From JBCFBK01 sp038562555 (GTDB lineage Bacteria > Bacteroidota > Bacteroidia > Bacteroidales > Prolixibacteraceae): 64,000 nt of DNA. The first letter of the stretch is position 1. Each line of letters begins with the position of its first letter. The stretch spans positions 92,017 through 156,016 of the forward strand of contig JBCFBK010000007.1 in the NCBI GenBank assembly GCA_038562555.1, read 5' to 3'. The position numbers and the translations under genes were made by a program. Below, piece after piece: positions 37,501-45,349 of the stretch. The notes under the pieces are model-generated. The model saw only the letters and a program-made list of their open reading frames with translations. It did no database searches and was not told where the DNA came from.

Positions 37501-37895
37501 TTTTGCTGTTGTGACTGGACGGGAAAGGCACCGTTATCGTTTTTCACCAGCACGATCTGGCGATCGGCTATGCGATAGGTAACCTGGGTTCCCTTGAATA
37601 CCTGATCCAAAAGGTACTCGACCGATTCATCCTTAATATCGAGGCTGACCTTCCGGTTTACGTCAATATCTTCATTCTTGTACAAAAAATAAAACTCACT
37701 CTGATCTTCAATCAGTTTTAACACTTCCCTTACCGATGTGTTCTGAAGGGAAACGTTCAGCTTTGTTTGCTGGGAGTAAACACTTGCGCTCACGTGCACA
37801 AGCGAAACAAACAGAATCAAGAAGGTTAGTTTCATCATACGTAACCATTTTAATAAGAGGGCATACCTCTTATCGATAAACCATTTTTTTTTCAT
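34569..37895 (-). CDS. SusC/RagA TonB-dependent transporter with N-terminal STN signalling domain (region 2 PUL)
   Basis: 1108 residues. Signal peptide at 20-41, STN domain at about 45-118 (LNVSLQNTSVREVLKLIEDQ), carboxypeptidase-regulatory-like domain at about 133-205 (INGKVTDAAGNPLPGATVVL), DEVVAIGYQTVRKADLTGAV, plug with VQVLKDASAAAIYGSRAANG, barrel ending in KAVTFGLQVTF. STN passes ligand occupancy to the FecR anti-sigma factor encoded next to it, so expression should be self-inducing. Separated from fecR by a 118-bp leader with three hairpins. Confidence 0.95.
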   Translation of the reverse strand: MKKKWFIDKRYALLLKWLRMMKLTFLILFVSLVHVSASVYSQQTKLNVSLQNTSVREVLKLIEDQSEFYFLYKNEDIDVNRKVSLDIKDESVEYLLDQVFKGTQVTYRIADRQIVLVKNDNGAFPVQSQQQKSINGKVTDAAGNPLPGATVVLKGSSAGTITDPGGNYSLNNIPPDGTLVFSFIGMKTQEVLVGTQRVVNVSLEEETIGIDEVVAIGYQTVRKADLTGAVAVFKPEMMKSTVVTGTVGDALGSMAGVFVRTEGKPGAEGWIEIRGTKSFGSSAPLYVIDGIAVEGGANRDFNFNDVESVQVLKDASAAAIYGSRAANGVIIITTKRGKAGPMKIDVSAKTTLQWLPRYDLTNSEQWIELNDMAFTNRGFATANHTEADTDWQDVAFKTGLIQDYNVSFSGGSETGRYFLSANYQDNSGTTIGSESNRITLRSNTSAERKFGKALVLRVGENVIISNYKIDELDTNPIVDVWRMLPTIPVYNENNPGGYGYGDGSRDVTFGTNPVAKEALTNTVNENLRLRGNIFTELEFFKVLKYKFNLGFETSSDKHKFLREEGNWTFNQPYDPSSLNKNMARFTSLVYDNTIEFNKKFGQHDISAVAGTSFMDIDYEQIWGTKNGLLRLSDGTYFDQLNAAQRDPKTGGWTDMQKLFSVFGRINYNYADKYLLSATVRRDASSKFGPDYRDGVFPSISGAWKIDNENFFSVNWVNDLKIRANYGVLGSSNIGVWDWVPFINSFPQAIFGQDQHLVNGQTQVKLVNEDLKWEELHEMNIGVDATILDNRLDITAEYFRSTTKDVLTGMQILMSTGNNGGNPNVNAASLQNTGFELSLTWREKRDEWNYSINANISSVRNKIKELGYNRQFFTQWNTKSYVGEPIGEWYLIKTDGLFRSMEDVYAHVDKDGDMIQPNAQPGDIRFTDFNEDGQITDGDRQYAGTPWPKVQLGLNASVEWKGLDLQLQMVGAFGHKVFNGPRSGFDRFDDNSNYRADYDPWSNDNKDAKDPRPIYQDGRNTRGDQTRWLENGSYLRVRQLALGYSLPKTLLSSYFDQVRVFANAQNLITFTGYTGLDPEFRNSSIWERGYDYGAFPNPKAVTFGLQVTF

Positions 37896-37923
37896 ACGTT
37901 TGTAATTACTAATTTACACTGAT

Positions 37924-38012
37924 CCCCATTGCTGTGGGGGTTAACTGTTACTTAGAAGGAAAGTGTTACCAGCACTTTCCTTTTTCGTTTCAGACGTTTC
38001 AACCGAAACGTC
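37924..38012. other. Cluster of three hairpins between fecR and susC (region 2)
   Basis: CCCC/GGGG stem at 37924-37940; GGAAAGTG (37958-37965) with CACTTTCC (37973-37980) followed by TTTTT on the plus strand; and GACGTTTC (37993-38000) with GAAACGTC (38005-38012) directly after the fecR stop. The middle one has terminator form only in the antisense direction. The region 4 PUL has a comparable antisense-oriented hairpin at the same place. Confidence 0.6.
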
Positions 38013-38013
38013 G

Positions 38014-39018
38014 TCAGGGCTGTTCAATGAAAACCTGATTTTCTTTTATTTCATATCTGATGGGTGTTGTGAATGATACTAATCGGAGCATTTCTCTCAA
38101 ACTTTCGGTCTTAATGGTCATCGTGTAACGCTCGCCGGTGTTAATTTGCTCGTCCATATGAATTTTTATATCATACCAGCGTTCCATCCGTTTAATCACT
38201 TCGGCGAAGGGGGCATTTTCAAAGCGCAGCATATTTTCCTTCCAGGAAGTATATAACCGGGTGTCGACCTGCTGTATACTGAATTTTTGAGCGTTTAAAT
38301 TTAGAGTCGCCTGGGTGCCGGGAAGCAAACTCACTTCCTCCCCCGTCCCGGAATTAACGGCCTTTATTTTCCCTTCTTCAAGCGTTGCATACAGTTCCCG
38401 ATCGTCGGGATAAGCACAAACGTTAAAACGGGTGCCCAGCACCTCAATATTCATCTGTCCGGCATTCACAACAAATGGTTTCTCCTTGTTTTCGGCCACG
38501 TCAAAAAAAGCTTCTCCTCTCACAAACACTTTCCGCTGATCGCCGTTAAAAACAAGCGGAAATTTTAATTCTGTTCCTGAATTCAGCCATACTTTCGTGC
38601 CGTCATAAAGCGTCATTTCCGAACGTTGGCCATATGGAACTTTCACCTCATTGTAAATTTCCGAGAAGTCAGCGTTCCGACCGGGAAAAAGCTGAAAACT
38701 ACCCCATCCGAGGGTGAATGCCAACAGAAAGACTGCGGCATATCGCAATAATTGCTCTTTAAAGGAAGTCCGCCTCACGCGGCTGCCGGATATGGCCTGC
38801 CAGACCATCGCGAGGCGATCGGAAGGGGCAAACTCATCAGCCGGTTCAAGCGAACGGATAATTGAGCGGGCCTTTTCGATGTCCGCTTTTTTTTCAGGAT
38901 TTTCAATCAGGAACTGATCCCATTTTTCATCCTGTGCTGTGGAAGGGAATCTGACCCAATGGATAAACTCATGATCCAAAACAAAATCTTCCACCTCATA
39001 TGCCTGATATTTTTTCAT
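38014..39018 (-). CDS. FecR-family anti-sigma factor
   Basis: 334 residues. N-terminal cytoplasmic part (about 1-85) binds the ECF sigma factor; a single membrane helix at about 88-108 (LRYAAVFLLAFTLGWGSF); periplasmic FecR domain at about 125-225 (SEMTLYDGTKVWLNSGTELK, EAFFDVAENKEKPFVV, VEVLGTRFNV); C-terminal DUF4974-like part at about 260-334 (PFAEVIKRMERWYDIKI) that meets the STN domain of SusC. Genes are ordered sigma, fecR, susC, susD, the standard signalling layout. Confidence 0.95.
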   Translation of the reverse strand: MKKYQAYEVEDFVLDHEFIHWVRFPSTAQDEKWDQFLIENPEKKADIEKARSIIRSLEPADEFAPSDRLAMVWQAISGSRVRRTSFKEQLLRYAAVFLLAFTLGWGSFQLFPGRNADFSEIYNEVKVPYGQRSEMTLYDGTKVWLNSGTELKFPLVFNGDQRKVFVRGEAFFDVAENKEKPFVVNAGQMNIEVLGTRFNVCAYPDDRELYATLEEGKIKAVNSGTGEEVSLLPGTQATLNLNAQKFSIQQVDTRLYTSWKENMLRFENAPFAEVIKRMERWYDIKIHMDEQINTGERYTMTIKTESLREMLRLVSFTTPIRYEIKENQVFIEQP

Positions 39019-39157
39019 CCGTAAATGATTTTCTTTTTAATGGCCGGTTGGAACCAGCATGGCCAAGTCTTCTACTTTTGTTTCTGCCTGGCGCAACTAT
39101 GCTCGTTTCATTCTTGTGCCTTTCTGATTGTAAAAGGCAGTTCAATGAAAAACATCA

Positions 39158-39781
39158 TCACTGATTTTGATCTTTTTTTATGCGGAAGCTGATTTTTTTC
39201 AAAATGGTGAGTAAAACGATTCCGTTACCAGTCGGTTGAAGCGCCTCCTTCAGGGATTTTATTGCTCTGTAAATCAGATTCCTGGAAGCCTCAACACCCA
39301 TACCAAGGAGTTCCGCAACCTCCGGATAGTCCAGTTCTTTCTGGAACCTCAGATAAATCGCTTCCTTTTGCCGGGGACTCAATTTTTCAATAGCCAGAGC
39401 CAGATTCCGGGTGGTCTGGTTTCTGTCTTCTTCAGCGATCATGTTCTGCTCCGCTGAATAGCGAATATCAAAAATATTATCTGGGATTTGTCCATCACCG
39501 TAACGGGATTCGCGTTTGAGTAACCGGATAAGCTTTCGTCTAAATGCCTTTAACAAATAAAAATGAATGTTACCTGTTTCACCAATCCCTTTCCGGTTAC
39601 GGATCAGATCGATAAAAAGATCATGCAGTGCATCTTCGATAACCGCTCTGTTCATCGTTAGTTTTTGACCATACAGGTATAACGAACCGGCATATTCGGC
39701 GTAAATCGCAGAAAGGACATTGTCATCCCCTTGTCTGAAGCGATCCCATTTTATCCTGTCATCCCGGCTCGTTGTTTCCAT
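39158..39781 (-). CDS. ECF sigma-70 factor (PUL-associated)
   Basis: 207 residues. Region 2 at about 15-85 (IYAEYAGSLYLYGQKLTMNR, ALHDLFIDLIRNR) and region 4 at about 130-185 (LSPRQKEAIYLRFQKELDYP and EVAELLGMGVEASRNLIYRA). Released by FecR when SusC binds ligand, it should direct transcription of the locus. 139 bp before fecR, a gap with a TGCCTTT/AAAGGCA hairpin at 39117-39139. A near-perfect housekeeping promoter precedes it. Confidence 0.95.
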   Translation of the reverse strand: METTSRDDRIKWDRFRQGDDNVLSAIYAEYAGSLYLYGQKLTMNRAVIEDALHDLFIDLIRNRKGIGETGNIHFYLLKAFRRKLIRLLKRESRYGDGQIPDNIFDIRYSAEQNMIAEEDRNQTTRNLALAIEKLSPRQKEAIYLRFQKELDYPEVAELLGMGVEASRNLIYRAIKSLKEALQPTGNGIVLLTILKKISFRIKKDQNQ

Positions 39782-39804
39782 TGGTCGAATGCTTTAAAGG
39801 TCAA

Positions 39805-39835
39805 CAAAATTAGGAATTCAGGAGAAAACCGCAAA
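39805..39835 (-). promoter_or_regulatory. Housekeeping (TTTG-N19-TAnnTTTG) promoter of the region 2 ECF sigma gene
   Basis: On the minus strand, -33 TTTG (complement of 39832-39835), exactly 19 bp, then -7 TAATTTTG (complement of 39805-39812): full agreement with the Bacteroidota primary-sigma consensus. Distance to the ATG at 39781 is about 23 bp. This would give the basal level of sigma and FecR needed for ligand sensing. Confidence 0.75.
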
Positions 39836-39897
39836 TAATAATCGTTCATGCGGCGCTGCACGCAGACGCAAATTTTCGCCTTTTAATAAAGACGAAA

Positions 39898-41029
39898 ATG
39901 ATACGGAGGGAATTGGAATTGGTGATCAGCTCGAAGCTTTTCAAGAAAAAGGCAATCATATTGGTCGGAGCACCTCAGGTTGGGAAAACCACCTTATTAA
40001 GAGGACTGTTTCAAAACAGGACGGACGCATTGTGGCTAAATGCAGATGAGTTGTATGTTCAAACTTTATTTTCGACCCTTTCGGCAAGCCGTTTAAAAGC
40101 GATCCTCGGAGAAAAAAGATCATTCTTGTTGATGAAGCACAACGGATTGAGAGCATCGGCTTACGATTAAAGCTCATCACAGACACCATTCCGGAAGTGC
40201 AACTGATCGCTACCGGCAGTTCATCCTTCGATCTTGCGAATAAAATAAACGAACCGCTGACCGGAAGGAAATGGGAATGCCAGCTTTATCCGCTGTCATT
40301 TGGTGAAATGGTCAGACACCACGGATTACTTGAAAAAAAGCGATTGTTACCACACCGGCTTATTTATGGGTATTACCCTGATGTTGTCAGCCACCAGGGA
40401 GAAGGAAAAGAGATTCTTAATCAGTTGTCGGATAGTTACCTATATAAGGACATCCTCATGTGGGAACAGGTCAAAAAGGCGGAGAAACTGCTGAAGTTTT
40501 TACAGGCGCTCGTTTTTCAGGTCGGATCGATGATCTCTTACAACGAGCTGGGGCAGCTATGCGGATTAGATTCAAAATCCATCGAAAATACATCCTGTTA
40601 CTTAAACAAACCTATGTCATATTTCGTCTTGGATCGTTTAGCCGGAATCTGAGGAATGAACTGAAATACAGCAAAAAGATCTACTTTTATGTTAATGGCA
40701 TTCGAAATGCCCTGATTGCAAAATTTGAACAGATAGAAAGCCATAATGACATTGGCTCGTTATGGGAGAACTATCTTATCTCCGAAAGGATCAAGCATCT
40801 GAATTATTCAGGCGCCTGGGTCAATTATTGGTTTTGGAGAACAAAAGAACAAAAGGAAATCAATTTTATAGAAGAATCTGATGGCAAGCTTACCGCTTAC
40901 GAACTCAAATGGGCCCCTGACATTCATACAAAACTGCCCAAACAATTTCAAAACACATACGGCGACATCAATTTCAGAGTCATCCACCACGATAATTTCG
41001 AAGAGCTTATTCTGGATAAAAGATCATAA
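39898..41029 (+). pseudogene. AAA-family ATPase with DUF4143 domain, broken by two frameshifts
   Basis: Three successive frames together give a complete ~377-residue protein of the AAA_14/DUF4143 family. Frame 1 (from 39898) carries Walker A GAPQVGKTT; after the A6 run at 40112-40117 the match moves to another frame, which restores Walker B IILVDEAQR; after the A4 run at 40585-40588 it moves again, giving LLKQTYVIFRLGSFSRNLRN to the stop. Each shift equals loss of one A. DUF4143 ATPases are common in Bacteroidota, role poorly known (some act like toxin-antitoxin or nuclease-associated ATPases). It could be a true pseudogene or sequencing indels. Unrelated to the flanking PULs. Confidence 0.88.
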
Positions 41030-41150
41030 AAGAATCAGGATTTGCCTGACGCCCCATCTGTGTATTTTCTTCCCCTGAAAATCAGAACTCACTAAACACA
41101 GCATAAAGCGGCAGCAAAAGAAAGATCTTCTCGACGCCTGTTGCCATCAT

Positions 41151-41188
41151 AAAAAAAACATGCCTTAGGCAATTGCCGAGACATGTTT
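41151..41188 (-). terminator. Terminator of the region 4 PUL operon
   Basis: AAACATG (41156-41162) pairs with CATGTTT (41182-41188) around an inner GGCAATTGCC; the A8 run at 41151-41158 becomes a U tract on the minus-strand transcript. About 90 bp beyond the stop of the GH63-like gene and just past the end of the plus-strand ATPase pseudogene. Confidence 0.75.
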
Positions 41189-41279
41189 CCATTCAACATG
41201 AAAAAGATGTTCAATGTTGTTTTCCTTCTTCTGCAGGCTGTCCGCTATTCTGGTTCAGGACTCAATACGAGTAATGTAT

Positions 41280-42944
41280 TTACTTTTTGCTCTGAGGTTC
41301 ACAGAACACCACACCACCGCTTTCCTGAAATTCTCTGGAAAACTGATAAATCCAATTTGGTTTGACCAAGACCCGGTATGTCTTTCCATGATAGCTGATC
41401 CCGGTGCTGAAGGTTTTTTTTTCAATCCCCACGACTTCGATCACTTTTCCCTCCAGGTCTGACACCAGACGGATACCTTTGGTAAAGGAAAAAACCTCCT
41501 GTCCGTTAATGGAACAAAGAACCTGATCTCCGGTGGTTTTCAACTCATACCGCCGGTTACCCCATTCTTGGGTATAATGAAAGGAATCATCACGATCCAG
41601 ACAGGACCAGTAAATTTTATCCTGCTTGATATGAATTCCGTAAAATCTCGAGATGAATTCAAGGGAAGCCAGGATCGCCGGACCGTAACCATCCTGCCCC
41701 GAACTACTGACGGTAGCCTTGAAAGGATCGAACTGTTGGGTAAAGCGAAGCGTATCTCCCACCACTTTTAAGAACTTTTGGCCGATCAGGGTCAACTCTG
41801 CAAAATGACCGTAATTTTCCAACGCCCGGATCGACCGCTGATAAGTCAATGACTCCGGCTGTCCGCTCCAGTCATTTCCCGCATTATTCTGAAAATACGG
41901 ATCATTCACCGCGATGGAAGGCAAAGGCATTTGCGTCCAAAATTCATCCGGGTTAAGTATGTGGTACCGGATAAAGGCATCGGCCATCTGCTGGTCGAAA
42001 CTGCCGTAATACATACACCGTAAATTATTGTGAAGGAGAATGTCCATCACTCGGTTATTCCGGTCACGGTCGTAGCAGGCATGCTTTTCTTCATTCCACA
42101 GATAGCTTTTCATTTTTTGTCTGACAAGATCTGCCTGCTCCCGCCAGTATGCCTCCTGCCCATTCCCCAGTTCTTTTGAGATCCGTGCCAGCACATCCCG
42201 ACCGGCATAGGAATATGACATAATATCCATCGACTCCATGGGTACAGGAAAACTTCCCGACGCGAAATCAAAACCGGTTTTATGACAATGGATCCTTTTT
42301 TCTTCTTCCGTCATCGCACTGATTTGAGCCTGCGCTGGCGGAAACTCAAAAGGCCAGGCGTTGGGAGCCTCCCCGAAACGAGTGGAGTTATCCTCCCCGG
42401 TGTCATAGATACACCAGGTTTCAAGGCAGCCATCGCCGTCGGAATCGCGCACTTTCCACAGGTAATTGTCAAATTTCTCCAGGGATGTATACAACCGGCC
42501 CAGATAAGCCTTATCCTTCCCCAGCAGGAAATACAACTCGAATGCCGGCATAGGAAAACAATACCCCTGGAACCAGCCATAATGTGGGATCAGTGTATCA
42601 TTCCGGTAACTGATCATACCGGGCAAACGGCCGTCTTCCCGCTGAAAATCCATAAAAATACAGACATTGCTCTTCGCAACATCCAGATTTCGTTTGGCAT
42701 ACATATAGCCTCCCATCGGTTGGGTTTCCAGCCATACATTGGCGTAGCCCCCTCCTTCCACAAGAACCTGATAGTTCCCGAAACGGACTATATTCCTCTT
42801 CGCCATAGCGTCAGCCCGGTTAAACAGTTGCTGTAAGGTTTTATCAGAGGTACTGAACGATACGGAAGTCCGTATCCCTGACGACGTCCGGGCATTGCCG
42901 GATGACATAAGTATCAACAGGAATCCTAAAATATAATATCTCAT
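41280..42944 (-). CDS. GH63/MGH1-like (alpha/alpha)6-barrel glycoside hydrolase
   Basis: 554 residues from ATG at 42944, where a signal peptide starts (hydrophobic residues 3-16); a start at 43049 would overlap the upstream gene. Matches the MGH1/GH63-type catalytic barrel: WLETQPMGGYMYA, RDSDGDGCLETW, DTGEDNSTRFGEAPNAWPF (family acid in the E/D-NS-RF motif), PESLTYQRSIRALENYG. Members hydrolyse alpha-glucosides, mannosylglycerate or other alpha-linked sugars. C-terminal ~80 residues form a small beta domain. Last gene of the PUL; with the GH106-like partner it may remove terminal alpha-linked units. Substrate is not fixed by the sequence. Confidence 0.72.
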   Translation of the reverse strand: MRYYILGFLLILMSSGNARTSSGIRTSVSFSTSDKTLQQLFNRADAMAKRNIVRFGNYQVLVEGGGYANVWLETQPMGGYMYAKRNLDVAKSNVCIFMDFQREDGRLPGMISYRNDTLIPHYGWFQGYCFPMPAFELYFLLGKDKAYLGRLYTSLEKFDNYLWKVRDSDGDGCLETWCIYDTGEDNSTRFGEAPNAWPFEFPPAQAQISAMTEEEKRIHCHKTGFDFASGSFPVPMESMDIMSYSYAGRDVLARISKELGNGQEAYWREQADLVRQKMKSYLWNEEKHACYDRDRNNRVMDILLHNNLRCMYYGSFDQQMADAFIRYHILNPDEFWTQMPLPSIAVNDPYFQNNAGNDWSGQPESLTYQRSIRALENYGHFAELTLIGQKFLKVVGDTLRFTQQFDPFKATVSSSGQDGYGPAILASLEFISRFYGIHIKQDKIYWSCLDRDDSFHYTQEWGNRRYELKTTGDQVLCSINGQEVFSFTKGIRLVSDLEGKVIEVVGIEKKTFSTGISYHGKTYRVLVKPNWIYQFSREFQESGGVVFCEPQSKK

Positions 42945-43038
42945 ATTTATGATAAAGTTCTGTATATTTTGTCGATAGTCGCTCTTGAAAAGAAGAAGGT
43001 ACCGAAACTTTCCGGATACCTTTCTTCTCTTAGAATCA

Positions 43039-45321
43039 TCATTTCGCAATGCCCAGGTAGCCCACTAGGAACAGCGATGAAACAGCTGGCAGGGAAACGG
43101 ACACGTCTGTATAAACCATCCCTTCCCGCGTCTTTTTCCTTTCCGGTGAAACAGGGGTAATCTTCCCGGTATGCGGGTCCCAGCATTCCAGTTTTTCAAA
43201 CGAGCCCCGAAGGGATATGGAATTTTCAAACAGGTTCTCCGTGGTGTTGGTCAGCAGCCAGATATCCCTCCCGTCTTTTTGCTTGTGGATATAGTTCAGG
43301 CATCCGACCTTATTTTCGGGGAGCGGCTGCCCCTTGAAATAAACATCTGCGCTGATCTCCATTTGCCCGAACAACCGTTCCAGTTCATCTGTCGACACAT
43401 TTTTTATAAAGGCACATTGGCCCCCGTCCACACTTCTTTCAAAAATGAATGGAGGAATTTCACCTTCCGGATCAATAAAAAACATATCTGCCACCAGCTT
43501 TTTCACAAGGCTGTCCTGCCCAAATTCTGCCGAGCGGCTGGGTAACGATGCTGTAACGATCACTTTTCCTCCCCGTTCGTAATACTCTTTAATGGCTTTT
43601 AGCGTGGCAACCGAGATCACCTCGCCTCCCGGCATGATCAGTACTTCGTAATGTTGTTCATTAACCGTGTTGTTTAATTTCAGTTCTCTCCCTTCAGCAA
43701 TGACTTTGCCGTTGGTCAGGTCTTCGGGGTGAATAAAGGTAAAATCGCGACGAAGTTGATTGGTCAAAAGATCACTTAATTGCTGATGATTCACTCCTTC
43801 CGGGACCCAGTTCGCCACAGGTAACCCGGAATTGGCATCGCGGTTGATCCAGGTTTCAGCCTGTATAGCATGGATCGGCCACAAAACAGCAATATCAGAG
43901 ACCCTTCTACCTCCCTGCAGCAGCAAGCAGGAACGGCCTACATAAGCGTTATAGCGAGTCAGACAGGGAGCCAATAAAGGATTTTCGGGGGAGATCAGCG
44001 GAGGGATCCGGATCTTTCCCGGTTCAGGATCATACCACATACCGTGAGGGACCACGAAATTCACACCCCGAACCAGAGCTTCCATGGTGGTTCTGAACAG
44101 CGTCAGCGAATCCATATCGGCTGGGAAAGCCCCGCAAAGTTCAGCGCCTACCAAGGGCTTGTCGCCCAGGTCTGCAGCAGAGCTGACCTGCTTAAACCCG
44201 TGCACGCCCCGGCCATAAAAGAAGATCGCGTCCAGCAAGGGGATTTGCACATGCCTGTAATATTTCAGGATATCACCGTTGGCCACGACCGAATTCGGGC
44301 TGTAGTTTTCCGGCGGATGCCCCATGCTGCTGACCTGATGTCTTGCCGCCCATTCCGATACCTGCTTCACGTAGCCTTCGGCCATCAGTTCCGAACGGAT
44401 ATCGTAAAAAGCAACGCGAGCCGCCTGGGTTTCCGGGCCGATGTCGTAATACAGCGCCGGGTAATACAGGCTTGGGTTTTTCCCGTATTTCTCCCGGAAT
44501 ATTCGGGTAATAGCCGGAGTCCAGGTATTTTCCTGATGAACAAAGCCCACATCATCGAAAAAAGTTTTGGTGATCGTTTTTCCAAAATATTCCCCGAATC
44601 GTTTGCCATATTCATCATACGTCATTTCGATCACTTTGGCAACCGCCTCCGGCTGCATGTAGTCGACAAGATTGGAATGAGCCCCGTCAGCTTTCTGTCC
44701 GCAACGAAAAAACATAACCCGCCATTTACCCGCCGGGGCATTCCATTCCAGCTTTGATCCTTTCAGCGAGGGTTCCAGGTCCACCACCTGCAATGTTTTT
44801 GTATTCATTGCCGATGCTGCTATGAGCGGGTCCCGTTCATCAACCGGGCAATCCAGGCTGACATGCCGGTTTCCCCCAACCAGATGTTCCTCTTTGGTCA
44901 CGTATTTCCGGGTATATTGAGGATACTCTCTTTGCAAGCGTCCTCCGGCGGATCCGCTGGGAAAGTCGATATCGTCATAAACAATGATCTGCATTCCCCG
45001 TTGCCTGGAAACCTCCAGCATGTCGGCATAGCGTTCAAAATACGCATCACTGAGATACTCCGGCGTCATCCCCGGAGAAATCCCCGTTCCACCCCATTGT
45101 TTCCCCTCACTGACAGGGAGAACCGCGATCCCTCCAAACCCTGCGACCTCTCCTGCTCCTGTTATTGTTTTCTCAATTCCCTCCCGGGTCAGATGCCCGT
45201 TAAGGTGAAGGAAAGGCATAGGCCGGTAGTCGTTGGGAGGATCCCGAAACGGCTTCTTCAGCGGATCCTGGTCTGTGCAGGCGCTGACACAAAAAATCAA
45301 AAGAATAATTAGTCGGTTCAT
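43039..45321 (-). CDS. GH106-like (alpha-L-rhamnosidase-related) glycoside hydrolase, lipoprotein
   Basis: 760 residues with lipobox FCVSAC (Cys15). The start of the barrel, PFLHLNGHLTREGIEKTI followed by GFGGIAVLPVSEG and IIVYDDIDFPSGSAGG, matches the GH106-type pattern of large Bacteroidota glycoside hydrolases; FFDDVGFVHQENTWTPA and GAELCGAFPADMD hold candidate acidic catalytic residues. A glutamine-amidotransferase-like middle domain (YEVLIMPGGEVISVATLKA) near 520-600 is typical. Authentic GH106 enzymes are usually 1000 residues or more, so this is a short form lacking C-terminal beta-sandwich domains. Rhamnosidase activity is possible, not proven. Placed directly after SusD. Confidence 0.72.
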   Translation of the reverse strand: MNRLIILLIFCVSACTDQDPLKKPFRDPPNDYRPMPFLHLNGHLTREGIEKTITGAGEVAGFGGIAVLPVSEGKQWGGTGISPGMTPEYLSDAYFERYADMLEVSRQRGMQIIVYDDIDFPSGSAGGRLQREYPQYTRKYVTKEEHLVGGNRHVSLDCPVDERDPLIAASAMNTKTLQVVDLEPSLKGSKLEWNAPAGKWRVMFFRCGQKADGAHSNLVDYMQPEAVAKVIEMTYDEYGKRFGEYFGKTITKTFFDDVGFVHQENTWTPAITRIFREKYGKNPSLYYPALYYDIGPETQAARVAFYDIRSELMAEGYVKQVSEWAARHQVSSMGHPPENYSPNSVVANGDILKYYRHVQIPLLDAIFFYGRGVHGFKQVSSAADLGDKPLVGAELCGAFPADMDSLTLFRTTMEALVRGVNFVVPHGMWYDPEPGKIRIPPLISPENPLLAPCLTRYNAYVGRSCLLLQGGRRVSDIAVLWPIHAIQAETWINRDANSGLPVANWVPEGVNHQQLSDLLTNQLRRDFTFIHPEDLTNGKVIAEGRELKLNNTVNEQHYEVLIMPGGEVISVATLKAIKEYYERGGKVIVTASLPSRSAEFGQDSLVKKLVADMFFIDPEGEIPPFIFERSVDGGQCAFIKNVSTDELERLFGQMEISADVYFKGQPLPENKVGCLNYIHKQKDGRDIWLLTNTTENLFENSISLRGSFEKLECWDPHTGKITPVSPERKKTREGMVYTDVSVSLPAVSSLFLVGYLGIAK

Positions 45322-45349
45322 GATCAGCTATTCGTGTTTTGGTGAAGTA

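Noticed and set aside
37983..37992. TTTCGTTTCA in the fecR-susC gap of the region 2 PUL as an additional DeoR box
   Set aside because: Single copy, inside a hairpin cluster, no paired box or promoter at the spacing seen at operons A and B.
40112..40117. Programmed frameshift at the A6 run of the ATPase gene
   Set aside because: A second, independent shift at an A4 run is needed too, and no stimulatory structure or known use of frameshifting in this family is apparent.
43039..43049. N-terminal extension of the GH63-like gene to 43049
   Set aside because: It would overlap the upstream GH106-like gene and put 35 Lys/Arg-rich residues ahead of the signal peptide that starts at 42944.
44044..44757. 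Long plus-strand frame (237 codons) opposite the GH106-like gene, and similar antisense frames at 24141-24878, 32257-32871 and 5850-6464
   Set aside because: They lie entirely opposite genes with clear family motifs and encode Arg/Pro/His-rich sequences without recognisable domains.
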